Positions 19,967-28,560 of a stretch of 64,000 bases of DNA are shown here, one piece after another. The translations under genes and the position numbers were made by a program. The DNA lies in the NCBI GenBank assembly GCA_002716825.1, contig PBCC01000001.1:13612-77611 (forward strand), given 5' to 3'. Numbering within the stretch: the stretch's first letter is position 1; each line of letters starts with the position of its first letter. The notes beneath the pieces are model-generated. The model did no database searches. It was not told where the DNA came from and saw only the letters and a list, made by a program, of their open reading frames with translations. Source of the stretch: Halobacteriovorax sp. Its GTDB lineage: Bacteria; Bdellovibrionota; Bacteriovoracia; Bacteriovoracales; Bacteriovoracaceae.

Positions 19967-21690
19967 GCTTGCTCCGCCTTAGCATTAATGAATTTTAAAA
20001 AGGACTCTGTTTTAGCTTTTGCTTTAGATTTCTTTTCATCCAGTGAGCCACTTTTTTCTTGAACCATAATATAGAATTTAATCTTGGGTTCTGTGCCTGA
20101 AGGGCGAAGATACAAGCGATCACCGTCTTCAAAGTGGTAGCCAAGAACATTGGAGCTGGGAAAGCCTTCCATTCCTTTTTGATAGTCTTCAACTCTTAAG
20201 GCTTGGCGGCCGTTGATATCACTGCCAAGGGAGCGAAAGCTCTCCATGATGCGCTTGATTTTATCAGCGCCTTCTTTGCCGAAGTAATCCAGTGAGAGTA
20301 GGTGCTCATAAGAGAATCCATACTCTTTATAAATTTCATCAAGTCCTGCCACGAGACTTAGATTTTGCCTCTTATACCAGAGTGCAATCTCAGACATTAG
20401 TGTTACCGAACTCACACCGTCTTTATCCCTTACATTTTGATGATTGAGATAGCCAAAGCTCTCTTCGGTCGCGAAGAGGAAGTTTCTGTCTTTTTGTGTG
20501 CGCTCAATTTCGTTCATGCGACCACAAATCCACTTAAAGCCAGTGAGTGTATTCTCACAGTCGACATTAAAGGCTTTGGCGATATTTTCTTGTAGGGGAG
20601 TGGTGACAATCGTTTTTACGAAGTAAGGCTTGGCCGGCATTCTCTCTTGCTCTTTTAAGTTCTTCAAAATGTAATGAAGCATAAGTGTGCCGATTTGATT
20701 TCCATTGAGGTAAACGACTTCTCCATTTTCAATGAAGGCCATACCTAAACGATCACCATCGGGATCACTACCCATAACGATGTCAGCTCCTGTGCGCTTC
20801 ATTTGCTCAACCGCTAGGGCGAGTGCTTCAGGATTTTCTGGATTGGGCGATTTGACGGTTGGAAATTTACCATCGGGCTTAGCCTGAGACTCAACCACCG
20901 AAACATTGGTGAAGCCAAGTTTCTCTAGTGCTTCAGAACATGGAACTAAAGCTGAGCCGTGAATTGGAGTATAGACAATTTTTAAATCGCTGCCGTGCTC
21001 GAGACAAAGCTTGGGATTAATCGCCGCCTTGAAGATAGCGTCGTGGTAGGCTTGCTCAACATCTTCACCAACCCAGTGAATAAGACCATCTTTAACGGCT
21101 TGGTCAAAATCCATATGTTTGAGGGCAGAGAAATCATTCAGTGATTGGTAGCGTTTAATAATGCTTTCATCATTGGGTGGTGTAACTTGGGCACCATCAT
21201 TCCAAAAGACTTTATAGCCATTATAGGCAGGAGGGTTGTGAGAAGCAGTGACCATGACTCCTGCATTGGCGTTATGATAGCGAACAGAAAATGAAAGAAG
21301 AGGAACGGGATTAAGGCGCTTGTAGATATAAGCGTGGATGCCATTGGCGGCGTAAACAGTCGCAGCTTCTTTGGCCAACTCAAAACTCATAATGCGAGAG
21401 TCATAGCTAATAGCAATCTTGGCCGGTGATGATGCTTTATGATCGGCAAGTATTTCATCGGCGATAGCTTGGCTGGCTTTTCTAATCGTATAGATATTGA
21501 TGCGATTAAGTCCCGCTCCAAGAATAGATCTAATTCCACCGGTGCCAAACTCAAGGTCTTTATAGAAGCGCTCAGTGATTTCTTTAGTATCTCCGGCATC
21601 TATGAGGTCTTGGATCTCTTTACGACTCTTTGCGTCGAATGTTTTATTGTTTGTCCACCATGTGGCTTTTTCAAGTGCTTGCTTTTCCAT
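19963..21690 (-). CDS. phosphoglucomutase/phosphomannomutase family enzyme
   Basis: A 575-residue alpha-D-phosphohexomutase, which moves the phosphate between C1 and C6 of a hexose. The phospho-serine is Ser150 in VMVTASHNPPAYNGYKVFW, the metal site is GSDPDGDRLGMA, the sugar loop is ATEESFGYL and the phosphate loop RPSGTEPKIKFY. Length and motifs fit the PgcA-like group better than the shorter ManB group. It shares a four-base overlap with queC. Exact substrate, glucose or mannose phosphate, cannot be settled by eye. Confidence 0.9.
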   Translation of the reverse strand: MEKQALEKATWWTNNKTFDAKSRKEIQDLIDAGDTKEITERFYKDLEFGTGGIRSILGAGLNRINIYTIRKASQAIADEILADHKASSPAKIAISYDSRIMSFELAKEAATVYAANGIHAYIYKRLNPVPLLSFSVRYHNANAGVMVTASHNPPAYNGYKVFWNDGAQVTPPNDESIIKRYQSLNDFSALKHMDFDQAVKDGLIHWVGEDVEQAYHDAIFKAAINPKLCLEHGSDLKIVYTPIHGSALVPCSEALEKLGFTNVSVVESQAKPDGKFPTVKSPNPENPEALALAVEQMKRTGADIVMGSDPDGDRLGMAFIENGEVVYLNGNQIGTLMLHYILKNLKEQERMPAKPYFVKTIVTTPLQENIAKAFNVDCENTLTGFKWICGRMNEIERTQKDRNFLFATEESFGYLNHQNVRDKDGVSSVTLMSEIALWYKRQNLSLVAGLDEIYKEYGFSYEHLLSLDYFGKEGADKIKRIMESFRSLGSDINGRQALRVEDYQKGMEGFPSSNVLGYHFEDGDRLYLRPSGTEPKIKFYIMVQEKSGSLDEKKSKAKAKTESFLKFINAKAEQA

Positions 21691-21810
21691 ATCTGTAACC
21701 TTAAATATAGGGGCGAGAGAAATGCCTCATCTTCGCAAAATCAACTAAATGTGGCAACTTAAGTCATTATCTAACTGATTGATTTTATATCCGTTTAAGG
21801 AGCTTCGTCC

Positions 21811-22059
21811 ATGGCTAATAAGAGCATGAAACACCCAAAGAACATCCCTGGTGCTTGGTATTGTACCGATCCCGACGATGATAACGGCGAAGGCTGCATT
21901 GCTTGTAACGTTTGTTACACAGGGGCTCCGGACTTTTTTGCCGAAGATGAAGATGGCACTGCTTACGTTATTAAGCAACCAAGCACGCCGGAAGAGATTG
22001 AACTATGCCAGGAACAATTAGAAGCATGTCCGGTTGCCTCAATTGGTAGTGACGCCTAA
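21811..22059 (+). CDS. small ferredoxin with one [4Fe-4S] cluster
   Basis: An 82-residue electron carrier. Cluster ligands are probably Cys29, Cys32, Cys35 (GCIACNVCYTGAP) and Cys73 (ACPVASI); Cys18 and Cys66 are extra and could pair. The acidic composition is normal for ferredoxins. An AAGGAG ribosome site precedes the ATG. It is monocistronic, divergent from the phosphohexomutase gene. Its redox partner is not visible. Confidence 0.85.
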   Translation: MANKSMKHPKNIPGAWYCTDPDDDNGEGCIACNVCYTGAPDFFAEDEDGTAYVIKQPSTPEEIELCQEQLEACPVASIGSDA

Positions 22060-22142
22060 TTAGATAGGTTTCATAAGTCCTTTCTATTTTTAATATAACT
22101 CTGAAAGGGCTATCAAGGCATCTCAACTTAAAGAGGTTTGCC

Positions 22143-22463
22143 ATGAAAACGATAGCCCTAATTCTTTCTACTTTATTGATCTCAAACGTACACGCCTGCT
22201 ACGACGTTGCTTTGGGCGCTTACACTGCTCAAATGAGTGAGCGTCGCCACGACAATATCTATGTTTCAAAAGAAGTGGTTCGCCTCACTCAAGGCGAGAG
22301 TCATGAATTATTTGGAGTTTTGTTTAGTCATGAACAGTATGAATCCGACGTACTCATTTATGAAGGCTCAAGTGAGTTTTATAGTGGCTATGGTGTTGAA
22401 GCTATCGTTGTTGATGCCAAGAATTGTCACTTGATCGAAATAGTCCAAGTTTACGCAGAATAA
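22143..22463 (+). CDS. small secreted protein, unknown
   Basis: A 106-residue protein with a signal peptide (MKTIALILSTLLISNVHA) followed directly by Cys. The mature part is about 88 residues, with two cysteines (CYDVALG and NCHLIEI) and alternating beta-like segments. Start ATG is preceded by AGAGG. No family recognised; likely periplasmic. Confidence 0.55.
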   Translation: MKTIALILSTLLISNVHACYDVALGAYTAQMSERRHDNIYVSKEVVRLTQGESHELFGVLFSHEQYESDVLIYEGSSEFYSGYGVEAIVVDAKNCHLIEIVQVYAE

Positions 22464-22552
22464 TTGCTAAGTTTTTACTTTCGCGCCGTGCCCATGCTTG
22501 CTAAAATTGGGGCAAGTTAATTTTTTAATCGCCCTTTATCAAGAGGTACGGC

Positions 22553-23863
22553 ATGAATCCAACCACACTGGAAGTGATTGGAACGGCAATGTTCGCATTG
22601 GCAGTTCTGCACACTTTTCTCGTCTCTAAGTTTCAGCATCTCGCTCACAAATATCCAGAAGGCTCAATCGGTGAGAACACTTTTCACTTTCTAGGTGAAG
22701 TAGAAGCCGTCTTTGGTATTTGGTCAGCACTCTTTATTATCTTTTATTCGTTCGTGTCAGGCTTTGCAGTTTACGATGAGTCCCATCATGTTGTTGGTGG
22801 AGCACTCGGATACCTTGAAAGCTTAAATTACACAGAGCCAGCTTTCGTTTTTGTGATTATGTGTATGGCCGGAACTCGCCCTGTGATTATTTTTGCTGAA
22901 AAAATTATCATGTCGATTTCTAAAATTATTCCAATGCCTGCCAAGATGGCATTCTATGTCTCTGCTCTCATTGTTGGACCACTTTTAGGTTCATTTATTA
23001 CTGAGCCAGCGGCCATGACGGTTACTGCACTTATTCTTTTGGATTATTTTTATTCAAATAAAATGAGTTCAAAGTTCATGTACGCAACTTTAGGACTTCT
23101 TTTTGTTAATATTTCTGTTGGTGGCACCTTGACTCACTTTGCTGCACCTCCGGTACTTATGGTGGCGAGTAAGTGGAATTGGGGCATCGGCCATATGTTT
23201 ATGCACTTTGGCTGGAAGGCGGTCATCGCAGTCATCATCTCAACTCTCTCAATCGCTTTCATGTTTAGGGATGAACTAACAGGCAAGCTTGAGATTAAGC
23301 AGAAACACGATAACTACATGGTTCCGACTTGGTGGATTACACTGACTCACCTTGTTTTCATGGCGGGTGTTGTTTATACAGCTCACCATATGGTCTTCTT
23401 CCTAGGTCTGTTCTTATTCTTCCTTGGCTTTCACACTGTGACTCAAGAGTATCAGGATAAAATGAAACTCAAAGAGTCTCTTCTTGTCGGTTTCTTCCTA
23501 GGTGGACTTGTAACTCTTGGTGGAATGCAAGCTTGGTGGCTTAAGCCAATTCTTTCATCTCTTGGTGATCTAACATTATTCTTAGGCTCCACGGCCCTAA
23601 CAGGCATCACTGATAATGCAGCTCTAACTTATCTCGGTTCTCTGGTTGAGCTCACCGATTCACAGAAATATAACCTCGTTGCAGGTGCTGTGACTGGTGG
23701 TGGTCTAACAGTTATTGCCAATGCTCCAAACCCAGCGGGCTTTGGTATCCTTAAGGATTCTTTCAAAGATGGAATTAATCCCATGGGACTGTTGTTAGGT
23801 GCTCTGTTCCCAACCTTTATTTGTATTCTTGCCTATCAGCTCTTACCGAGCTTCGGTCAATAA
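22553..23863 (+). CDS. putative Na+/H+ antiporter family membrane protein
   Basis: A 436-residue inner-membrane protein with about 11 to 13 helices. It resembles the putative Na+/H+ antiporter family (Pfam Na_H_antiport type): the opening AMFALAVLHTFLVSKFQHL and inner segments TDNAALTYLGSLVE and VTGGGLTVIANAPNPAG fit, the last resembling the NhaD/ion-transporter hairpin. The GAGG site lies seven bases before the ATG. Sodium export is inferred from the family, not shown. Confidence 0.7.
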   Translation: MNPTTLEVIGTAMFALAVLHTFLVSKFQHLAHKYPEGSIGENTFHFLGEVEAVFGIWSALFIIFYSFVSGFAVYDESHHVVGGALGYLESLNYTEPAFVFVIMCMAGTRPVIIFAEKIIMSISKIIPMPAKMAFYVSALIVGPLLGSFITEPAAMTVTALILLDYFYSNKMSSKFMYATLGLLFVNISVGGTLTHFAAPPVLMVASKWNWGIGHMFMHFGWKAVIAVIISTLSIAFMFRDELTGKLEIKQKHDNYMVPTWWITLTHLVFMAGVVYTAHHMVFFLGLFLFFLGFHTVTQEYQDKMKLKESLLVGFFLGGLVTLGGMQAWWLKPILSSLGDLTLFLGSTALTGITDNAALTYLGSLVELTDSQKYNLVAGAVTGGGLTVIANAPNPAGFGILKDSFKDGINPMGLLLGALFPTFICILAYQLLPSFGQ

Positions 23864-23874
23864 ATAACAAAAGA

Positions 23875-23902
23875 AAAGCCAGCGTTTAGCTGGCTTTTTT
23901 TT
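23875..23902. terminator. bidirectional rho-independent terminator
   Basis: A nine-pair stem AAAGCCAGC/GCTGGCTTT with a five-base loop, followed by a run of Ts on the plus strand and by TTTTCTTTTG on the minus strand. It separates the convergent antiporter and ilvE genes and touches the ilvE stop codon. Confidence 0.85.
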
Positions 23903-24965
23903 ACCCTAAATTTATAACCCAACTTGGATCGGGCGACTCTCTTCGCCCTTCTTGAATATCGAGAAGAGCTTGTCGAAGAGCAGTGGATTTTGGTCCGGGT
24001 GCCTTAGAAAGCTTATATACCGTTCCATCTTTTTCTGCGATCTGATGAATCGGCGTTAGAATCGCGGCGGTTCCACAGGCAAAAGCTTCAGTGCAGCGAC
24101 CTTCTTTTATGGCCGCTATCAATTCATCAATGGTTAGTTTTTTTTCTTCAACTTGAAGATCAAGAAGGGGAGCAATCTTTAAGAGTGAATTTCTTGTAAT
24201 CCCTTCTAAAATTGAATCTGTGATAGCAGGAGTGACGAGCTTATTATCAATGATACAGGCGAAATTCATACCCGACATTTCTTCAATATTTTTTCTGGTA
24301 ATAGCGTCGAGCCAAAGAGTTTGATCGTGCCCAAGCTTTTTAGTTTCAATCGCGGCCTCAAGAGCAGCCGCGTAGTTGCCACCAGTCTTAGCGTTACCGG
24401 TTCCACCGGGAGCCGCTCTGACGGCAGAGCGTTCAATTAAAACCGAAATCGTACCACCACTGAAGTAGGAGCCAGAAGGTGAAGCTACGATCATAAACTT
24501 AAAAGAGTCCGATGGTTTAATCCCAAGGGCTTCCTCAGTAGAAAACATAAATGGTCTTAAATAAAGAGATTCGCCCGAGCGTCTTGGAATAATGGTGGCA
24601 CAGACTTTTGAGAGTTCCTTAACTGCTTCAACAAAATGTTCAACCGGCACTTCAGGCATGGCCATGCGACGAGCTGAATGATTGAAACGCTTGGCATTTT
24701 GGTCAGGACGAAAGAGGAAAGGTCCGTTACCGCCAATGCGATAAGACTTAAGACCTTCAAAAATTTCTTGGCCGTAGTGCAAAACTTTGGCGGTTGGTAA
24801 CATTGAAATTGGGCCGTAGGGGACTAAATTAAAATCACTCCATTTACCATCTTGGTAATTGGCTTCAACCATGACTGGGGCCATGACGCGACCAAAGCCA
24901 AGTTCATCAGGTAGGGTGAAATTCTCTACAGCTTGCAAAGCTTCAGGGGCAGTTTTAATTTGCAT
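23901..24965 (-). CDS. ilvE: branched-chain amino acid aminotransferase
   Basis: Transfers amino groups between glutamate and the keto acids of leucine, isoleucine and valine with pyridoxal phosphate. At 354 residues it belongs to the longer BCAT type found in eukaryotes and some bacteria. The PLP lysine is Lys193 in GNAKTGGNYAAALEA; EEMSGMNFACI and FACGTAAILTPI contribute to the cofactor pocket. Monocistronic by eye, ending on a shared terminator. Confidence 0.93.
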   Translation of the reverse strand: MQIKTAPEALQAVENFTLPDELGFGRVMAPVMVEANYQDGKWSDFNLVPYGPISMLPTAKVLHYGQEIFEGLKSYRIGGNGPFLFRPDQNAKRFNHSARRMAMPEVPVEHFVEAVKELSKVCATIIPRRSGESLYLRPFMFSTEEALGIKPSDSFKFMIVASPSGSYFSGGTISVLIERSAVRAAPGGTGNAKTGGNYAAALEAAIETKKLGHDQTLWLDAITRKNIEEMSGMNFACIIDNKLVTPAITDSILEGITRNSLLKIAPLLDLQVEEKKLTIDELIAAIKEGRCTEAFACGTAAILTPIHQIAEKDGTVYKLSKAPGPKSTALRQALLDIQEGRRESPDPSWVINLG

Positions 24966-25072
24966 TGAGTCTCCGGCAAAAATAGTCTGGTGACGTTAAC
25001 AAAAAACACACAAATGCGCGAATAGATCATCAAAAATTTGCCCTGCGGCAACAGCTTGATTAAACTTAGTCT

Positions 25073-26134
25073 ATGCAAAGAATTTCAAGAACATTTTTAG
25101 GTCTGTTGATGATTTGTTGTGCGCTGCACTCGGCGTCAGCTGCTGAGCGCTTTTTCGTCAATATTCAAGCTGATCAATCACAGCTCGAAAGTGTTAAGAG
25201 AAGAAGTGAATACCGCATGAGCAAAAACGTTGATTTTTGTCGCGGCGTAAAAATGCCAAAGCCTACTGGTGCATGGATCTGTCGTAAAAACTCAGCCACT
25301 ACAGCTTCTTGTTCGCTTCAATATGAGTGCGCTTTTGTGGATAAAAACTTCAATCGAAAGAGTGAGAGTTTTAGAACTTATCGAGCCATGAAAAGTCTGC
25401 CGGCGATCACGACTTCTTATAAAATTTCTCTGTCAAAAAAATCAAAATTTATTAAGCCTGCTGCAACTAAACGTGTTGCTCAAGCAAAAGTCGCGCCACG
25501 TGTACGGCCAACTCCTAGACCGACGCCGCTTGCCACACCAACTCCAGCCCCTACATTAGAAGAAGATTTATTTGCCGAAGAGCTTCAGCCTCAGCAAGAA
25601 GCTAAAGAAGAAGAAGATGTGTTCGAGCAAGCATTCGCTGAAGAACGACCAACACCTAAGGTCGAAGAAGAATCATCTTCAAATGAACCAGGTGTATCTG
25701 AATGGAGCTGGCTGCGCTTTGATGTGGCTTTGACACAAACCTCTGAAGAATCCGGAAGTCAGTCTGTATTTGAAGCAGCTTGGCGTCCGCGTTGGAAGTT
25801 TTCCAAGGACTGGTCTAGTGAAGTTCGAGTTGGACTATCGCAAAGAAAAACTGTGGCCGACACAGAAGACGAGGCGTTCTCTGTTCTTGAGACGGCCCTT
25901 TGGCTTGGTCGAGATTTTGGCAGTTGGCATTTGGCCGGAGGTTTTGGCCGTCAGTCCTGGAGTGGAGAAGGTGAATTGGGCTCTCAAACACCAACCTTCA
26001 TGGGAGCATCCGTTGCCTACCTTTGGAGTGAGACAAAGTTCTTATCGATGGAGGGGCTTGAGTTCCAATATCTTAGCATTTCAGATGAAGCGGCCAGCAC
26101 GTCAATGCGATTCGGATTTCTCTTCAAATTTTAG
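25073..26134 (+). CDS. secreted proline-rich protein with barrel-like C-terminus
   Basis: A 353-residue protein. A signal peptide ends at SASA (about residue 23). Residues 55-95 hold four cysteines. Residues about 142-160 are a TP-rich linker (RPTPRPTPLATPTPAPT), followed by a strongly acidic stretch. The last 140 residues alternate polar and hydrophobic residues and end in FGFLFKF with a terminal aromatic, as in outer-membrane beta-barrels. I infer a periplasmic head and an outer-membrane anchor. No named family. Confidence 0.55.
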   Translation: MQRISRTFLGLLMICCALHSASAAERFFVNIQADQSQLESVKRRSEYRMSKNVDFCRGVKMPKPTGAWICRKNSATTASCSLQYECAFVDKNFNRKSESFRTYRAMKSLPAITTSYKISLSKKSKFIKPAATKRVAQAKVAPRVRPTPRPTPLATPTPAPTLEEDLFAEELQPQQEAKEEEDVFEQAFAEERPTPKVEEESSSNEPGVSEWSWLRFDVALTQTSEESGSQSVFEAAWRPRWKFSKDWSSEVRVGLSQRKTVADTEDEAFSVLETALWLGRDFGSWHLAGGFGRQSWSGEGELGSQTPTFMGASVAYLWSETKFLSMEGLEFQYLSISDEAASTSMRFGFLFKF

Positions 26135-26226
26135 CTAGTTAAGCCCTACAGATATTACAGTCTCCCTACTCAAAGCAATAAATTCTTTGGATAACACTCT
26201 TCGAGAAGATCGGGAGGTTTTGAATC

Positions 26227-26757
26227 ATGAAAATGTATATTCTTTTTGCCGCGCTCTTAAGCGTAAGCTTTGGAGTATTGGCTCAAGATGAACTGCCAAG
26301 AGATCTGTGGACTTGGATGATTGCCGGCAAACAGCGTTTAGTTGTTCAGTGTCAGTCGCGCGGTAAAGTTGAAATTAATTCTTTTGATAGTGAACTTGAG
26401 ATCATTAAACGCACGACAGGTGTGGACGGCTGTGAAGTCTTCGATGTAATGCATATTCAAGATGATGCTAGAGAAGCATGGATGTCCAATATTCATGTCA
26501 ACGCTACGATCTATGGGCTTGATCGCTTAAAGCGTTCACCATCAAAACTCATGAAGATGGGTTTTGTTGATAGAGTAACTTATCCAATAAAGCTTCTAGG
26601 TGTACGCGTTCAAACAAAACGACTTGGGAAAAAGCTTACGCGCTTTTTAGAGTTTAAAGAGCATCCAAGAACTGAGCAGGTCTCAGTTGAATACTTCAAT
26701 CGTTTTGTTGAGCAATCGCAATTAATCCATGAGGATTATTTAACGCTTTCAAGATAA
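26227..26757 (+). CDS. secreted protein, unknown
   Basis: A 176-residue protein with a signal peptide (MKMYILFAALLSVSFGVLAQ). Two cysteines occur (VVQCQSRG, GVDGCEV). The rest is mixed alpha/beta and basic towards the end. GGAGG at 26214-26218 supports the ATG start. No family recognised; probably periplasmic. It ends nine bases before the converging tRNA-Val. Confidence 0.55.
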   Translation: MKMYILFAALLSVSFGVLAQDELPRDLWTWMIAGKQRLVVQCQSRGKVEINSFDSELEIIKRTTGVDGCEVFDVMHIQDDAREAWMSNIHVNATIYGLDRLKRSPSKLMKMGFVDRVTYPIKLLGVRVQTKRLGKKLTRFLEFKEHPRTEQVSVEYFNRFVEQSQLIHEDYLTLSR

Positions 26758-26765
26758 TAAAATGA

Positions 26766-26840
26766 TGGTTGGGCTAGACAGGGTTGAACTGTCGACCTCT
26801 GCCATGTCAAGGCAGCGCTCTCCCACTGAGCTATAGCCCA
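26766..26840 (-). tRNA. tRNA-Val (GAC), CCA encoded
   Basis: Folds as a full cloverleaf on the minus strand: acceptor TGGGCTA/TAGCCCA with A as discriminator and genomic CCA, D arm AGCTCAGTGGGAGAGC, anticodon stem CTGCC/GGCAG with loop TTGACAT, and T arm with GTTCAAC. The anticodon GAC reads valine codons. No intron or variable-arm anomaly. Confidence 0.96.
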
Positions 26841-26855
26841 TCAGATGATTCAGAC

Positions 26856-26885
26856 AATATAGTGGTCTCGATTAGATTTCGTCAA
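26856..26885 (-). promoter_or_regulatory. sigma70-type promoter for tRNA-Val
   Basis: On the minus strand TTGACG, an 18-base spacer and TATATT lie about 15 bases before the mature 5' end of tRNA-Val. Both boxes are near consensus. Confidence 0.65.
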
Positions 26886-26925
26886 GTGACGGACCGACTC
26901 AATTGGGTCTATCATAGCGAAATCC

Positions 26926-28560
26926 ATGGAAAAACTTAGAGCCAATCGCCTCGATTTAAGCCTTCTCGCACTTATCGTTCGCCAGTTTCGCGAGTTTTGG
27001 TACTACTATTTGGGGGCTCTTTTAACGCTGTTTGCCACTCACTGGATTCAAAGTACATTGCCCTTTTATGCCAAAGACTTGGCCGAGATGGTGGAGAAGG
27101 GAAGCTCGTCCATTGAGACTTGGCCGTTTATCTTACTTGCGGTTGGAATTATTGTCTTTAGAACTTCATCCAGGCTGCTGTTTTTTTACCCTGCTAGGAT
27201 TCAACAAAAACTTCTTCGCGTTGAACTTTTAGAAAGACTTGAAAATACCTCGCCTTATCGTTTTGAAAAAAGAAGCGCCGGTCAGCTCTTTCAAGTTCTC
27301 AATGGTGATCTGGAACATATTCGCGCCTTGATCGGTTTTGCACTTTTACAGATTGGAAATATCATCATCTCGCTGGCAGTTCTTCTTCCAAAGTTAGCGG
27401 CATTTGAAAGTCGACTTCTCATCGCTCTTCTCCCAATGCTTTGCGGATCAATCATTTTTACCTTGTTTGTGGTTAAGTCGCGCAAATGGTTTAGGCAAAG
27501 TCAGGATCGAGCTGGAGAGGTGAATCACTTTCTTATCGAATCTTATGTTGGCAAGCGCACGGTTAAAAACTACCACGCAGAGAAATCTTTTCTCGATATG
27601 TTTAGTCGTACCAGTTGGCACGAACTTGAAGCGTCGTTTCGCTCGGGAGTTAATATCTCTATCGCCATGCCTCTGATTCCTCTTGGAGTTGGACTGTCTC
27701 TCATTTGGGGCGGATGGATTATTTGGCAAGTGGACTTAGGCGCTCCGGCACTTGTCTTGTTTTCAGGATTTGTATTTTTATTCTTGGAACCTCTGGCTTT
27801 TTTCTCCTGGATTGGCGCTGTCTTCTCTTCTTCATCCACGGCATGGGACCGCTTGTCTGAGCTTGTACACGATCTTGAAAAGCCATCTGACTTTGAAAAG
27901 GTTGAAGATGGAAAAGTCGATTTTTGGGGTGAAAGAATAACAATTCCATTTGAGGAAGCTAGGTGGAATGTCATCGTTGGTGCAACTGGCTGTGGTAAAA
28001 CACATGTGCTTAAGCAATTAGCGCAAAATTACAAAGATCAAAACGTAAAAATATCTTATGTGGCACAAGAGCCTTATCTGTATAACGATACTCTCGAGAA
28101 GAATATTTTCTTAGGAAAAGATATCTCCAGCGACATGAGAGCTCGTGCTCTAGAGCTACTTAAATTGTTTGCTTTGGATTTCTTGGAGACTTCCCCTGAG
28201 CGTTTGTTAGCGCTCGAAGTAGGAGAAAACGGTAAGCGCCTCTCCGGTGGACAGGCAAAGCGACTATGTTTAATTCGGACTCTACTTTCGGGTGCCGATG
28301 TTCTCTTGTGGGACGATCCATTTTCTTCGGTCGACCTGATTCACGAACGCCATATTTTAAATGCACTTAAATCTGCGCCAGAACTTAAAAATAAAACATT
28401 ACTCATGACTTCACACCGTCTTTCCACTGTTCGCCAATGCGACATCGTTATTGCGCTAGAAAAAGAAAGTGGTGTGAAAGAATTTGGGAACGCAAGTGAG
28501 CTCGTCGCTCCCGAAGCAAAAAGTTGGACATATGCCTACTTCGAAAAGCAAATGGTCTGA
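26926..28560 (+). CDS. ABC exporter half, degenerate-site subunit
   Basis: A 544-residue fusion of six-helix membrane domain (1-310) and ATPase domain (about 330-544). Walker A is GATGCGKTHVLK, the signature LSGGQAKRL, Walker B VLLWDDPFSSVD and the switch histidine TSHRLS. The residue after the Walker B aspartate is Asp, not the catalytic Glu, which marks this half as the weak side of a heterodimer. It overlaps the next half-transporter and must pair with it. The arrangement recalls MdlAB-type exporters; the substrate is unknown. Confidence 0.88.
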   Translation: MEKLRANRLDLSLLALIVRQFREFWYYYLGALLTLFATHWIQSTLPFYAKDLAEMVEKGSSSIETWPFILLAVGIIVFRTSSRLLFFYPARIQQKLLRVELLERLENTSPYRFEKRSAGQLFQVLNGDLEHIRALIGFALLQIGNIIISLAVLLPKLAAFESRLLIALLPMLCGSIIFTLFVVKSRKWFRQSQDRAGEVNHFLIESYVGKRTVKNYHAEKSFLDMFSRTSWHELEASFRSGVNISIAMPLIPLGVGLSLIWGGWIIWQVDLGAPALVLFSGFVFLFLEPLAFFSWIGAVFSSSSTAWDRLSELVHDLEKPSDFEKVEDGKVDFWGERITIPFEEARWNVIVGATGCGKTHVLKQLAQNYKDQNVKISYVAQEPYLYNDTLEKNIFLGKDISSDMRARALELLKLFALDFLETSPERLLALEVGENGKRLSGGQAKRLCLIRTLLSGADVLLWDDPFSSVDLIHERHILNALKSAPELKNKTLLMTSHRLSTVRQCDIVIALEKESGVKEFGNASELVAPEAKSWTYAYFEKQMV